64,000 nucleotides of DNA from Streptomyces antibioticus (GCF_002019855.1 NZ_CM007717.1:1244452-1308451); one strand, 5' to 3'. Counted from the first letter of the stretch, positions 27,655-37,186 are shown. The notes: a model not told the origin generated them from the sequence alone. A program made the numbers and translations.

Positions 27655-29204
27655 ACCTTGCGTGCGGTGTCGGCCCAGAAGCGGTCGCGCAGTTCGCGGC
27701 GGAGGATCTTGCCGCTGGGGTTGCGCGGGACATGGTCGGTGAACTCGTAGGCGGCGGGCAGCTTGAAGGCCGCGAGGCGTGGGACGAGGAAGGTGTGCAG
27801 GTCGCGGGGGCTCGGCCGGGTTCCCGGCGCCGGGACGACGAAGGCGTGCACCTTCTCGCCCCAGCGCTCGTCGGGGATCCCGACCACGACCGCCTCGCGC
27901 ACCGCGGGGTGGTGTTCGAGGACGTTCTCGATCTCGGCGGGGTAGACGTTCTCCCCGGCGACGAGGATGACGTCCTTGATGCGGTCGTGGATGAAGAGGT
28001 GGCCGTCCTCGTCCAGGTAGCCGGCGTCACCGGTGTGGATCCAGCCGTCGACGAGCGTCTGTGCCGTCTTGTCGGGCAGTCCCCAGTACGCGACCATCCG
28101 GGCGGGGGTGTGCAGGCAGACCTCGCCGACCGTGCCCGGGGGCAGTGCGCGGCCCTGGTCGTCGATCACCTTGGCCCGCACCCCCGGGTAGGGGCGCCCT
28201 GCGGCCTGCATGAGGGCCCCGCCGGGGACATGGGCGGCCGGGGGGAGACAGACGGCGGTGTTGCCGGTCTCGGTGAGCCCGTAGATCTGGGCGAACTCGC
28301 AGTCCAGGACGGCGATGCTCTCCTCCAGCAGGGCCTCCGAGATCGGGGAGCCGCCGTAGACCGTCTTGCGCAGGGTGGTGAAGTCCTGGGCGCCGACTCC
28401 GGGTTCGGTGAGCATCATGCGCAGCATGGCCGGGACCACGCAGGCGGTCGTGACGCCGAGGTCCCGGATGAGGTCGACGGCCTGACGGGCGGCGAAGGCG
28501 CGCATCACCACGACCGTCGTACCGGCGTTGAGGTTCTGGGTGGCCCACCACAGGCCGCCGACGTGGAATCCGGGGATGCCGACGAGCGCGATGTCACCGG
28601 CCCGCCAGTCGATCCAGTCCAGTCCCTCGCTCGCGAGTGCGTCACGGATCGCGAAGAAGCTGCGGTGGGCGAGCACGACGCCCTTGGGCAGCCCGGTGGT
28701 GCCACTGGTGTAGAGCTGGGCGACCGGAGTGTCGGGGTCGGCCTCGAACTCCGGGTCACCGTCGGGGTGTTCGGCACACCAGGCCGCGATCGCGCCGACC
28801 GGGACGACGGTGTGCGGTGCCGCGGTCGGCATGTTTTGCACGATCGTCGCGAACTCCTCCTCCAGGAACAGCAGTCGGGTGCCGGAGTCCCGGAGGATGT
28901 GGCTCACCTCGGTTGCGGTGAGCCGCCAGTTGACCGGGACCAGCACGGTGCCGGTCTTGGCGCAGGCGAAGAGTGCCTCGTAGTAGTGCTCGGACTCCTT
29001 GCCCAGGTAGGCCACCCGGTCGCCCTCGCCGAGTCCTGCGGCCCGCAGGGCGTGCGCGAGCCGGTTGCTCGCGCGGTGCAGGTCCCCGTAGGTGAGGGTG
29101 CGGTTCTCGCAGATCAGCGCCGGGGCGTCCGGCTGCCGGGCGGCGTGGAAGCGGGTGGTGTGGGCGAGGGTGGTCGGTTCGGGGTGGTGGAGCGGCGTCT
29201 CCAT
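27648..29204 (-). CDS. scoC: Fatty acyl-ACP ligase (ScoC/FadD10-like)
   Basis: The 518-residue adenylate-forming enzyme has YTSGTTGLPKGVV, YGLTETGNT, HTGDAGYLDEDGH and a C-terminal PSGKILRRELR with the catalytic Lys. In M. tuberculosis FadD10 (Rv0099) and ScoC activate a fatty acid and load it on the partner carrier protein rather than CoA. I prefer the ATG at 29204, preceded by AAAGG; a GTG at 29225 is possible. Gene order scoE-D-C-B-A is unbroken here. Confidence 0.95.
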   Translation of the reverse strand: METPLHHPEPTTLAHTTRFHAARQPDAPALICENRTLTYGDLHRASNRLAHALRAAGLGEGDRVAYLGKESEHYYEALFACAKTGTVLVPVNWRLTATEVSHILRDSGTRLLFLEEEFATIVQNMPTAAPHTVVPVGAIAAWCAEHPDGDPEFEADPDTPVAQLYTSGTTGLPKGVVLAHRSFFAIRDALASEGLDWIDWRAGDIALVGIPGFHVGGLWWATQNLNAGTTVVVMRAFAARQAVDLIRDLGVTTACVVPAMLRMMLTEPGVGAQDFTTLRKTVYGGSPISEALLEESIAVLDCEFAQIYGLTETGNTAVCLPPAAHVPGGALMQAAGRPYPGVRAKVIDDQGRALPPGTVGEVCLHTPARMVAYWGLPDKTAQTLVDGWIHTGDAGYLDEDGHLFIHDRIKDVILVAGENVYPAEIENVLEHHPAVREAVVVGIPDERWGEKVHAFVVPAPGTRPSPRDLHTFLVPRLAAFKLPAAYEFTDHVPRNPSGKILRRELRDRFWADTARKVN

Positions 29205-29231
29205 CGGGCGGCCTTTCTTGCTCACGGCGGG

Positions 29232-29768
29232 TCAGGGGACGTTGACGAACGCGAGGGTCACCTCGCCGTCGCACCGGCCGCCCCGGGCGTCCTGGAAGCG
29301 GAACGCGGTCCGGGCGTGCAGGAAGGGGCTGCCGGATCCGCCGGGGGCACGTCGGGTCACGGAGCGGAACTCCATCTCCCCGGTGAAGTCACGGGGGTCG
29401 ACGGGCCTGCGGAAGCTGGACGAGAAGCGGGCGATGAGGATGTCCGGGAGCTGGTGGCGCCAGAAGTCTTCTAGGGTCCAGTCCTCGAAGCCGGTCAGCA
29501 GCCGTTCCCGGACGGACTTGGCGACCAGGTAGTACATCAACTGGTTGTAGGCGATGTTGACCTCGACCGAGTTCAGATGGCCGGTGTCGTCGATGTAGCA
29601 GGACTCCTGGATCGCGAACACGGCCTGCGCGCGGGCGAGTCCGTCGGGAAGGGGCGTGACGTCGGCCGACTTCAGGTACGTGCAGTGGGGCTTGTAGGGC
29701 GCCAGGACTCCGGTCAGGAGTTCCTCGTCGGTGGGGTACACCCTCAGGGCGGGGGCGGGGCTGGTCAC
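29232..29768 (-). CDS. scoD: FcoT-type thioesterase homologue adding glycine (ScoD-like)
   Basis: The 178-residue hotdog-fold protein matches the FcoT family (Rv0098): an N-terminal [18 protein letters not shown] segment, then [22 protein letters not shown] carrying the conserved Asn/Tyr residues and a C-terminal [20 protein letters not shown] strand. In the characterised pathway ScoD does not mainly hydrolyse; it promotes addition of glycine to the beta-carbon of the unsaturated acyl-ACP. The GTG overlaps the scoE stop (GTGA), so the two are translated together. Confidence 0.92.
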   Translation of the reverse strand: MTSPAPALRVYPTDEELLTGVLAPYKPHCTYLKSADVTPLPDGLARAQAVFAIQESCYIDDTGHLNSVEVNIAYNQLMYYLVAKSVRERLLTGFEDWTLEDFWRHQLPDILIARFSSSFRRPVDPRDFTGEMEFRSVTRRAPGGSGSPFLHARTAFRFQDARGGRCDGEVTLAFVNVP

Positions 29769-30655
29769 GCGGCACGCATCCCCTCGTACAGCCCGCGCTC
29801 GTCGTGGACGGTGACGCGGTGGGAGACGGCCGGCTCCGGGGTGGTGGTGTGCCGGGCCCGGTGGACGAGGCTGCGGTTGTCCCAGATCAGCAGGTCGCCC
29901 TTCTCGAAGGTCTGGAGGTGGATGCCCTCGTGCGTGAAGGTGGCGTCGAGCTGGCCGGTGGCCTCGAAGAGGCGCTCGAGGAGTTCCTCGTCGAGCGGTT
30001 CGCCGTTCTCGTCCTCGATGCCGACGGTGAAGCCCTCGCTGAGGTAGAGGACGGTCTCGCCGGTCATGGGGTGGGTGAAGGTGGTGGGCTGGACCACGGG
30101 CGGGGTTCTGGTCTCGACCTCCTCGATGACCTCGGAGATCGGGCGGTAGACGTCGTGCGGGCGGATCTTGAAGTACTTGCGCACGGAGTGCCGGCAGCGC
30201 GTCCCGGCGATCTCCTTCTTCAGCTCCTCGGGCAGCCGCTCGTACGCCGCGCCCATGTCGATGAAGTAGGTGCCGCGGTTCTGCGCCGGGACGACCTGCG
30301 GGTGGATCAGGGTGAGGCCGAAGGGGTCCGGCATGAACTGGTAGTCGGCGTGCCAGAACCTGCCCGTCTTCGGCACGCCGATCTGCCGCCCGTTCTCCGG
30401 GACGTTGGAGGAGACGAAGATCTCCGGGACCTCGGGGTGCTGGTACATCGGCTCGTAGTAGGTCTCGGGGCGGCCGAGGCGCCGGCCGAGGGCCAGGAAC
30501 TGTTCGGGGGTGAGGTGCTGGCCCTTCAGGACGGCGATCTTCTTCGTGTAGACGGCCTCCTTGAGGGTGCGGATGTCCGCCGCGGAGGCGGTGGTGTGGT
30601 CGAAGCCCTCGACGGTGACGCCGAGTGGGGCGCCGGGCTGGTCCTCGATGTGCAT
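29765..30655 (-). CDS. scoE: Isonitrile-forming Fe(II)/2-oxoglutarate oxygenase (ScoE-like)
   Basis: This 296-residue TauD-family enzyme has the iron triad H102-x-D104 (FWHADYQF) and H265 (SLVHRARH), with the 2-oxoglutarate Arg at R280. The structurally studied ScoE has H132, D134, H295 and R310; a constant offset of 30 also places its Tyr97, Tyr101, Lys193 and His299 on Y67, Y71, K163 and H269 here (literature numbering from memory). These identities argue for true oxidative decarboxylation of the glycyl adduct to an isonitrile, not taurine use. The ATG has AGGA nine bases upstream. It is the first biosynthetic gene after the exporter gene. Confidence 0.95.
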   Translation of the reverse strand: MHIEDQPGAPLGVTVEGFDHTTASAADIRTLKEAVYTKKIAVLKGQHLTPEQFLALGRRLGRPETYYEPMYQHPEVPEIFVSSNVPENGRQIGVPKTGRFWHADYQFMPDPFGLTLIHPQVVPAQNRGTYFIDMGAAYERLPEELKKEIAGTRCRHSVRKYFKIRPHDVYRPISEVIEEVETRTPPVVQPTTFTHPMTGETVLYLSEGFTVGIEDENGEPLDEELLERLFEATGQLDATFTHEGIHLQTFEKGDLLIWDNRSLVHRARHTTTPEPAVSHRVTVHDERGLYEGMRAA

Positions 30656-30731
30656 GACTGCGGTTCCTCTCGTGGGGTTCGGGGTGCCGCCGGGCAGGGC
30701 TGTGCTCCTGGTGGGGCGGGAAAGCGGGCGG

Positions 30732-32108
30732 CTAGGCGGCGGTGAGCGCCGTTCTGCGCAAGGTCAAGGTGAGCGGTGCGCCACAGGCGAGGCCCGCCGC
30801 CACCGCGAACACGGCGGCGCGGATTCCTGTCAACAGGGCGCCGTCCGGGGGCCCGTGGGCTCCGGCGCCGGACGACAGCGCGACCAGCAGCGCGAGTCCG
30901 ACCGCGCCGCCCACCTGGAGGGAGGTGGAGGCCATGCCGGAGGCGACTCCCTGGTCCCGGGCGGGGACTCCGGAGGCGGCGGCGATCCACATGCCGGTCC
31001 AGGCGGCGCCCTGGCCGAGTCCCAGCAGCACGATCCCGGGCAGCAGCAGGGGGTACGAGCCGTCCCCGGTGAGGGCGAGCCCGAGCGCGGCGGCTCCCGC
31101 GGCGCCCAGGGCCATGCCGCCTGCCAGCATGCGCCGTACGCCGATCCTGGCGACGGCCCGTTCGCCGGCCTGGGTGCCCAGCGCGGTCACCACCGCGGGG
31201 ACCAGGAACGCCAGGCCGGTCGCGAACGCGCCGTGACCGCGCACGTTCTGGAAGTAGAGGGTCATGAAATACGGCAGCGAGCCGAAGGTGGCGCTGTAGA
31301 GGGCGGTGACCGCCATCGCGGCGATCAGCCCCCGGTGCGCGAACAGCCGCGCCGGTACCAGCGGATCGCGCGAGCGGGTCTCGACGACCGCGAAGACCGT
31401 CAGCAGGGTGACCGCGAGGCCCGCGCCGAGCAGGGTGGACGGGGCGGTCCAGCCCGCCTGCGGGGCGTGCACCAGCACGAACACGAGGAGCGTGATCCCG
31501 CCGGTGGCGGCCAGCGCGCCGGTGACGTCGAAGCGCCGGGTGTGGGTGGGCGGGCCGTCCGCGGGGAAGAGCCGGCTGCCCGCCCATGCCAGCGCCACCG
31601 CGATCGGGACGTTGACGAAGAACACCGACGGCCAGCCGAACGCCTCCACGAGCACCCCGCCCAGCAGCGACCCGAAGCACAGGCCGCCGGCGCCCGCGGC
31701 GCCCCACACCGCGAGAGCGCGGTTCCGGGCGGGCCCCTCCTCGTAGATCGTGTTGATCAGGGCGAGGGTGGCCGGGAAGAGCAGCGAGCCGCCGATGCCC
31801 TGCGCCGCGCGGACGGCGATCAGCACCCCGGCCGACTGGGACAGCCCGCCCACCAGCGAGGACCCCGCGTACACGAGCGTCGCGGCGACGAAGGTCCGGC
31901 GCCGGCCCAGCAGATCGGCCGTACGGCCGCCGAGCAGCAGGAAGCCGCCCGTCGTGACGACGTACGCGCTCACCACCCACTGGAGGTCGTGCGGGGAGAA
32001 ACCGAGTCCGGCGCCTATCTCGGGGAGGGCGACGTAGACGATGTTGTAGTCGAGCGCGATGACCAACTGGGCCAGCGCGAGGACGAGAAGGGTCAGTCGG
32101 GCCCTCAT
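30732..32108 (-). CDS. MFS (DHA2, 14-TM) exporter of the isonitrile cluster
   Basis: The 458-residue protein has about fourteen hydrophobic segments and DHA2 motifs: [14 protein letters not shown] in helix 1, [14 protein letters not shown] after helix 2 and [18 protein letters not shown]. It is the first gene of the minus-strand run that leads into scoE-A and the importer, 76 bases before scoE, so export of the finished lipopeptide is the simplest role. GGAGG lies ten bases before the ATG. A general drug efflux role cannot be excluded. Confidence 0.9.
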   Translation of the reverse strand: MRARLTLLVLALAQLVIALDYNIVYVALPEIGAGLGFSPHDLQWVVSAYVVTTGGFLLLGGRTADLLGRRRTFVAATLVYAGSSLVGGLSQSAGVLIAVRAAQGIGGSLLFPATLALINTIYEEGPARNRALAVWGAAGAGGLCFGSLLGGVLVEAFGWPSVFFVNVPIAVALAWAGSRLFPADGPPTHTRRFDVTGALAATGGITLLVFVLVHAPQAGWTAPSTLLGAGLAVTLLTVFAVVETRSRDPLVPARLFAHRGLIAAMAVTALYSATFGSLPYFMTLYFQNVRGHGAFATGLAFLVPAVVTALGTQAGERAVARIGVRRMLAGGMALGAAGAAALGLALTGDGSYPLLLPGIVLLGLGQGAAWTGMWIAAASGVPARDQGVASGMASTSLQVGGAVGLALLVALSSGAGAHGPPDGALLTGIRAAVFAVAAGLACGAPLTLTLRRTALTAA

Positions 32109-32123
32109 GGATCCGCTCCCTCC

Positions 32124-32249
32124 TCACTCGTCGAAGATCCTGACCGGCGTGCTGCCGAGTCGGTGTCGCAGTAGTAGTCGGGCGAGGGTGGCGGGGAGTT
32201 CCCGTCTTCTTCCTCGCTTGTGGGGAATGCCGAACGCGCCCTCGCCGGC
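32124..32249 (-). other. Open coding-like stretch after the PCuAC stop; promoter region of the isonitrile operon
   Basis: In the same frame as the preceding PCuAC-like gene, the sequence after its TAG reads on without a start codon to LARLLLRHRLGSTPVRIFDE and a TGA at 32124-32126. Codon use looks genuine. It may be the tail of a lost gene or chance. The same interval must hold any promoter private to the exporter and scoE-A; I see no clear -10/-35. Confidence 0.25.
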
Positions 32250-32759
32250 CTACCGCAGCGACGCGGACGTGGGCGGCACCACGACGGCCCGCGCCTCCAC
32301 CCGCCCCGTGTGCCGGAACTCCAGGGTGAACGTGACGCGTTCGCCCGGTCTCCATCCGTCCGGCGGCACAGGTACTGTCAGGTCGACCCCGCTCGGCGAC
32401 ATCGCGAGCCGGGCCCCCGCCGGGACCGGGACGGAGTCGACCGGGGACCGGTAGGCGGCGTTCCCCTGCCGCATACGGTGCCGGGACAGCGTCACCTCGC
32501 CGGGGACGGTCCGTGCCGTGACCCGCACCAGGGTGTCGGCCGAACCGCCCTCGTTCGCGATCTGGAAGAACGCGGCCGTCTCCCCCACCCCTGCGGACGG
32601 CAGGAGCACCTTCCCAGCCGTGACGGTGATGCGCGCCGGGCTCCCGGCCCGGCCCGCGCCGACCCAGGCCGTCAGACCGGCCAGCGCCAGGCCGCACGCC
32701 GTGACGGGCACCAGGGCGGCGAGTGCCCCGTCCCGCAGCCGGTTCGTGAACTCCCTCAT
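32250..32759 (-). CDS. PCuAC-like copper chaperone, degenerate
   Basis: The 169-residue protein has an N-terminal membrane helix (AALVPVTACGLALAGLTAWV), then a beta-rich domain of the DUF461/PCuAC type: AAFFQIANEGGSADTLVRV, ITVTAGKVLLP and VTFTLEFRHTGRVEA. PCuAC proteins hold Cu(I) with an H(M)x10Mx21HxM motif. Here HRM and a later Met (RLAMSPSG) remain, but the HxM pair is replaced (GVDLTV), so Cu binding may be weaker or different. The ATG overlaps the stop of the copper ATPase (ATGA), showing a shared operon. Confidence 0.75.
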   Translation of the reverse strand: MREFTNRLRDGALAALVPVTACGLALAGLTAWVGAGRAGSPARITVTAGKVLLPSAGVGETAAFFQIANEGGSADTLVRVTARTVPGEVTLSRHRMRQGNAAYRSPVDSVPVPAGARLAMSPSGVDLTVPVPPDGWRPGERVTFTLEFRHTGRVEARAVVVPPTSASLR

Positions 32760-35071
32760 CGCGCACCGGCCTTGGCGCGCCGCGTCGCGGCGGCTCGGGG
32801 GCGCGGACGGGCGGGTGAGGGCTGCCGGCCGCGCAGTCGCAGGCTGTTGGCCACCACCAGCAGTGAACTCGCCGACATCGCCGCCGCGGCGACCATGGGA
32901 TCGAGCAGTCCGACCATGGCGAGCGGCACGGTGACGGCGTTGTAGCCGAACGCCCACACAAGGTTGGCCCGGATGGTGCGCAGCGTGCGCCGGGCGAGCA
33001 GGACCGCGTCGACAAGTGCCTCGATGTCTTCGCGGGCCAGGGTCAGGTCGGCCGCTCCCACGGCCACATCGGTGCCGCTGCCCATGGCGATGCCCAGGTC
33101 GGCCGCGGCGAGGGCCGCGGCGTCGTTCACGCCGTCGCCGACGACCGCCACCCGGGCGCCGGTCCGCCTCAACTCCCTTACGAGCGTGGCCTTGTCCTCC
33201 GGTGTGCAGCGGGCGTGCACCTCGTCGAGGGCGAGGGCGGCCGCGACGGCTTCGGCGGGTGCGTCGCGGTCTCCGGTGGCGAGCACCGGGCGGATCCCGA
33301 GCCGGCGCAGCCGCTCCACGGCCCGGTAGCTGCCCGGCCGCAGCACGTCCCCGACGGCGATCAGCGCCTCGGCCCGGCCGTCGACCCGCACCAGAACCGG
33401 TGTGTGCGCGGCCGCCTCCGCCTGGGCCAGCGCCTCGGCCAGCTCGCGCGGCAACGTGCCGTCCGGCGCGCCCACTTCGACCGTACGGCTCTCCACCTCA
33501 CCCTTTACGCCACGGCCCGGCGTCGCGAGGAAGCCGGTCACGTCCGGCAGCAGTTGGGCCGGGTCCTTGCGGCGCGCGTACGTGGTGACCGCCCGCCCGA
33601 TCGGATGCTCGGAGCCCTGCTCCACGGCCCCGGCCAGCCGCACCGCCTCGTCCTCCCCGAGCGCGCCGGGCAGGGCGGTGACGCGGGCGACCGTCATGTG
33701 GCCCGTGGTCAGTGTGCCGGTCTTGTCGAGGACGACGGTGTCCACGTGCCGCAGTGCCTCCAGCGTCCGCGGTCCGCTCACCAGCACGCCGAGTCGGGCG
33801 CCCCGCCCGGTGGCGGCCATCAGGGCGGTCGGGGTCGCCAGGCCCAGCGCGCACGGGCAGGCCACGACCAGGACGGCCACACCGGCGGTGAGCGCGGCCT
33901 GTGGGTCGGCTCCGGCGCCGAGCCAGAAGCCGAGGGCGGTCACGGCGAGCGCCAGGACGGCGGGTACGAACACCCCGGCGACCCGGTCGGCCAGCCGCTG
34001 CGCCCGTGCCTTTCCGGCCTGTGCCTCCGTCACAAGGCGTGTGATGCGTGCGAGTTGCGTGTCCGCGCCGACCGCCGTGGCCTCGACGTGCAGCAGTCCT
34101 CCCGCGTTCACGGCGCCTCCGACCAGGGCCGAGCCGGGCGACACCTCCACGGGTTCGCTCTCCCCGGTGACCAGGGACAGATCCACGGCGGAACTGCCCC
34201 GCGTCACCCGCCCGTCGGTGGCGACGCGCTCACCGGGGCGCACCAGGAAGACCTGGCCGACGCGCAATTGATCGACGGGGACGGTTCGTTCGCCGTGCTC
34301 GTCCCGTACGGACACCTGCTTGGCCGCGAGTTCGGCCAGGGACCGCAGCGCCGCTCCCGTGCCCCTTCGGGCGCGGCCCTCCAGGAACCGGCCGGCGAGC
34401 ACGAACAGCGGGTCGGCGACGGCGGCTTCGAGATACAGGTGTGCCGTGCCCTCCTGCGTGGAGGGCAGCAGGCTGAACGGCATCCGCATCCCGGGTTCGC
34501 CCGCTCCCCCGAGGAACAGCGCGTACACCGACCAGGCGAAGGACGCGAGGACTCCGAGCGAGACCAGGGTGTCCATGGTGGCCGTGGAGTGCCGCAGCCC
34601 CCGCAACGCCCTGACGTGGAAGGGCCAGGCGCTCCACACCGCGACCGGGGCGGCCAGCACGAAGCACAGCCACTGCCAGTTGCGGAACTGGAGCGCCGGC
34701 ACCATCGACAGTTCCAGGACGGGCACGGCCAACAGCGCGGTGATCAGCAGCCGTTCGCGCTCCTGACGGGCGTCGTCGGCCTCGGGCGCGGGCGGCGCGG
34801 CCCGGTGACCGGCCCCATGACTGGCCCGGTAACCGGCCTGGTGACTGGCCTGGTAGCCGGCCTGTTCGACGGCGGTGACGAGTGCCTCCGGTGTGAGGTC
34901 GGCCGGATGGCTGACCCGTGCCGTGCCCGTGGCCAGGTTGACCGTCGCCGTGACGCCCTCCAGCCTGCCGAGCTTCTTCTCCACCCGGCGTACGCAGGCC
35001 GCGCAGGTCATCCCGCGGACGGTGATGTCCGTGACGACCGAAGGACTCGGCGCCGTTTCGTCCACGGTCAC
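32756..35071 (-). CDS. copA: CopA-like Cu(I)-translocating P-type ATPase
   Basis: The 771-residue P1B-1 ATPase has an N-terminal heavy-metal domain (GMTCAACVRRV, C23/C26), a His-containing linker (residues 72-90, GYxASH twice), TGES (302-305), the metal-site CPC (405-407), the phosphorylation site DKTGT (Asp449), SEHPIG, GDGVNDAAAL and the last-helix motif MSASSLLVVANSLR that distinguishes Cu+ pumps. It would move Cu(I) out of the cytoplasm. The GTG overlaps the stop of the Met-rich peptide gene and has GGAGG six bases upstream; a second GTG six bases on is an alternative. The gene stands between a Met-rich peptide and a PCuAC-like gene, directly upstream of the isonitrile operon and on its strand. 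Confidence 0.95.
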   Translation of the reverse strand: MTVDETAPSPSVVTDITVRGMTCAACVRRVEKKLGRLEGVTATVNLATGTARVSHPADLTPEALVTAVEQAGYQASHQAGYRASHGAGHRAAPPAPEADDARQERERLLITALLAVPVLELSMVPALQFRNWQWLCFVLAAPVAVWSAWPFHVRALRGLRHSTATMDTLVSLGVLASFAWSVYALFLGGAGEPGMRMPFSLLPSTQEGTAHLYLEAAVADPLFVLAGRFLEGRARRGTGAALRSLAELAAKQVSVRDEHGERTVPVDQLRVGQVFLVRPGERVATDGRVTRGSSAVDLSLVTGESEPVEVSPGSALVGGAVNAGGLLHVEATAVGADTQLARITRLVTEAQAGKARAQRLADRVAGVFVPAVLALAVTALGFWLGAGADPQAALTAGVAVLVVACPCALGLATPTALMAATGRGARLGVLVSGPRTLEALRHVDTVVLDKTGTLTTGHMTVARVTALPGALGEDEAVRLAGAVEQGSEHPIGRAVTTYARRKDPAQLLPDVTGFLATPGRGVKGEVESRTVEVGAPDGTLPRELAEALAQAEAAAHTPVLVRVDGRAEALIAVGDVLRPGSYRAVERLRRLGIRPVLATGDRDAPAEAVAAALALDEVHARCTPEDKATLVRELRRTGARVAVVGDGVNDAAALAAADLGIAMGSGTDVAVGAADLTLAREDIEALVDAVLLARRTLRTIRANLVWAFGYNAVTVPLAMVGLLDPMVAAAAMSASSLLVVANSLRLRGRQPSPARPRPRAAATRRAKAGAR

Positions 35072-35325
35072 TCGCCGCCTCCGTGCTCCATCCCGGGCAT
35101 GTCCTCCATGCCCCCGCCGGTCCCGGACGTGTCTCCCCCGCCGGTCCCGGTGTTCCCCCCGCCGTCGTGCATGCCGGGTGCCACCGGGCCGACGGCCGAG
35201 CCGACGGCGTAGGACACCGCGAACACCAGCACGAGCAGCAGCAGGAAGCCGATCAGCGCGGCAGGGGGCGTCCATCTGCGGGTGGTCCCGTCGGCGGGGC
35301 GGGGTGACTGCGGGGTGTCGGACAT
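35068..35325 (-). CDS. Small Met/His-rich membrane protein
   Basis: This 85-residue protein has one transmembrane helix (AALIGFLLLLVLVFAVSYAV) and a Gly-rich extracytoplasmic tail ending GMEDMPGMEHGGGE, with another GMHDGG. Met/His clusters of this kind bind Cu(I). Its stop overlaps the copA start. The ATG at 35325 is chosen because the helix and tail follow naturally; the ribosome site is poor, so the start is uncertain. A role as copper-binding accessory to CopA is inferred from motif and position. Confidence 0.78.
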   Translation of the reverse strand: MSDTPQSPRPADGTTRRWTPPAALIGFLLLLVLVFAVSYAVGSAVGPVAPGMHDGGGNTGTGGGDTSGTGGGMEDMPGMEHGGGE

Positions 35326-35626
35326 GCACCAGGAGTCGGGGCGACGGGACGCCGAGTTCCGACAGCCGGCCATGGCGTGCGTCACAGCGGGTGCTCAGCG
35401 GGACGCGGTCGCATGGCGCGGAGCCGACGACGCCACATCGCCACATCGCCACATCGCCACATCGCCACATCGCCACATCGCCACAGGGAAATACCCGGGC
35501 GGATTCCCCCAACTTTCCCCTTCCGGCGCCCACTTCGGGTCGTATGATCCCGCCGGGAGACCGTTCCTCGCGCGTCAGGGGGCTGCCGCGGGGGCGGACT
35601 GTGGGGCGGGCGCAGGGGGGCACGGC
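35326..35626. other. Divergent intergenic region with octamer repeats
   Basis: The 301 bases between the copper operon and the next plus-strand gene contain the 8-bp tandem repeat (35433-35485) and no supported gene. The copper operon promoter should lie near 35340-35430. I do not see a clear CopY- or CsoR-type dyad. Confidence 0.4.
35433..35485. repeat. 8-bp tandem repeat (CCACATCG)
   Basis: Six complete copies of CCACATCG plus a partial copy run head to tail. The unit is not a multiple of three and lies between divergent genes, so it is not coding. It is a simple-sequence tract that could vary by slippage and alter promoter spacing. Confidence 0.9.
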
Positions 35627-37039
35627 ATGGGCCTGGAGATCGACGCGGAGATGACCGCGGGGCCGCTGGGGACGATGATCACCGCCGCGATCGTGAGCGG
35701 CGGCGGGGCCGCGGTGCCCCTGGTGGGTCCCGCGCTCGGGGTGGGCAGGCTGGTCAGCGACCATCTCAACCGGCAGCGCATCGCCCTGCTCACCGAGGCC
35801 GTGCAGAAGGCCGCCCGCCGGGGCGCCTGGCTGGCCGGGGCGGGTCTGGCGCTCCAGGGCGTCGAGATCGCCCTGAAGTTCTACGAACTCGCCACCTACG
35901 AGAAGCGGCTCGACCAGGCCGTCCGCGCCCAGCAGTGGCTGGACGCGCTGCGGTCCGCCCAGGAGACCGCGCTGGCCCGGCTGGAGCACGGCTTCCGGCT
36001 CGCCGAGGCCCGCTACGAGGCGGTGCTCGCCTCCTACCCCTTCCACGCCCCGCCCGGCACGCTCGCCGAGGAACTGCTGCTCACGCCCGGCGGCCGCACC
36101 CGCCCGGTACTGCTGATTCCCGCCGACCCGCCGGACGTCCCCGCCCACAGCCCCTGGACGGGTGTGCGCCACCGGACCGTCGGTGAGCTGCGCAAGTACC
36201 CGGGCGCGCTGGACGTACGGGCCACCGACCGGGCCTTCGAGTGGCCCCACGCCGAACTCCTCCGCCGCGACCTGGACGCCGTCCCCGCGGTCTACCTCCA
36301 GCTCGGCACCACCGGGTACGACCTGGAGGTGCGGCTCGGCGGGAGCGCGCTGCTGCCCGGCGAGATCCTCTCCGTACTGCCCGCCGTCACCCTCCAGCGG
36401 GTCGGGTACCGGGAGCCCTGGGAGTGGACGGCGGAGGAACTGACCGCGCTGGGCGCCCCGGCCGGCACCCAGCCGAACCCCGGCCGCAACGCCGACCTCA
36501 ACTTCGAACGGGCCGCCCGCGTCGCCGCGTTCACCGCCGTGATGGCCGCCGACGCCCACCAGCTCATGCACCGCCCGGCCTACGACGAGCAGGTGGACGC
36601 CGCCGCCGCGCGGGCCGGGCTCGCCCTCGCCGCATGGCCGCCCGGCCTCGGGGTGCCGCTGGAACTGGTCGCCGATCCGCCGTACCACCTGCTCCACCAG
36701 GCGCTCCGCCACCATGTGCGGGGCGACGGCGAGACCGCGCTGTTCACGGTCGCCGCCGCGGCGGCCTGGCTGGCCGGTGAGGAGACCGTCCGCCCGAACC
36801 GGCTCGCCGACGTCCTGACCCGGGCGGCCGGCTCGGGGCGGATGACCGCCGCGCACGGCCGCAAGTTCCGCGAGGCGGTGGCCGCCCTCGGCACCACGGC
36901 CCGGCTGCCCGCCCGGCTCCATCGCGCGCTGGACGCCCTCCCGGCGCAGGCTCCCGCGGGGCCTGCGGCCCCGGCCGCCACGAACGCCCCCGGCGACGCG
37001 CCCGGCCTCTTTCCGCCCGCCGGGCGGCCGCTGCTGTAG
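35627..37039 (+). CDS. Uncharacterised helical protein, partner of a P-loop protein
   Basis: I do not recognise this 470-residue protein. Residues 10-45 form a Gly/Ala-rich hydrophobic stretch (TMITAAIVSGGGAAVPLVGPALG), followed by long helices with coiled-coil character (LDQAVRAQQWLDALRSAQETALARLEHGF). The middle is mixed alpha/beta with RPVLLIPADPPD; the C-terminus is Ala/Pro-rich and disordered. No enzyme motif is seen. The ATG at 35627 has a G-rich ribosome site seven bases upstream. It is followed 147 bases later by a P-loop gene, and the pairing suggests a scaffold or membrane-associated effector for it. Confidence 0.75.
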   Translation: MGLEIDAEMTAGPLGTMITAAIVSGGGAAVPLVGPALGVGRLVSDHLNRQRIALLTEAVQKAARRGAWLAGAGLALQGVEIALKFYELATYEKRLDQAVRAQQWLDALRSAQETALARLEHGFRLAEARYEAVLASYPFHAPPGTLAEELLLTPGGRTRPVLLIPADPPDVPAHSPWTGVRHRTVGELRKYPGALDVRATDRAFEWPHAELLRRDLDAVPAVYLQLGTTGYDLEVRLGGSALLPGEILSVLPAVTLQRVGYREPWEWTAEELTALGAPAGTQPNPGRNADLNFERAARVAAFTAVMAADAHQLMHRPAYDEQVDAAAARAGLALAAWPPGLGVPLELVADPPYHLLHQALRHHVRGDGETALFTVAAAAAWLAGEETVRPNRLADVLTRAAGSGRMTAAHGRKFREAVAALGTTARLPARLHRALDALPAQAPAGPAAPAATNAPGDAPGLFPPAGRPLL

Positions 37040-37186
37040 CCGGCGCCGTCGTGCCGGTGCGGGCCTCGGGGCCGCCGCCCCATGAGTCCACCGACGGCAG
37101 GACGGCGACGACAAGCGGACAAGGCGACAAAGAGCCTCGGCGACATCCTTACCGACGGCAGACGACGACCCGAGGACACCCCAGTC

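Noticed and set aside
29765..30655. Taurine dioxygenase in sulfur metabolism
   Set aside because: The neighbours are FcoT, FadD10, ACP and NRPS genes and the ScoE-specific residues are conserved.
35433..35485. CRISPR array
   Set aside because: Units are eight bases and head-to-tail without spacers, and no cas gene is present.
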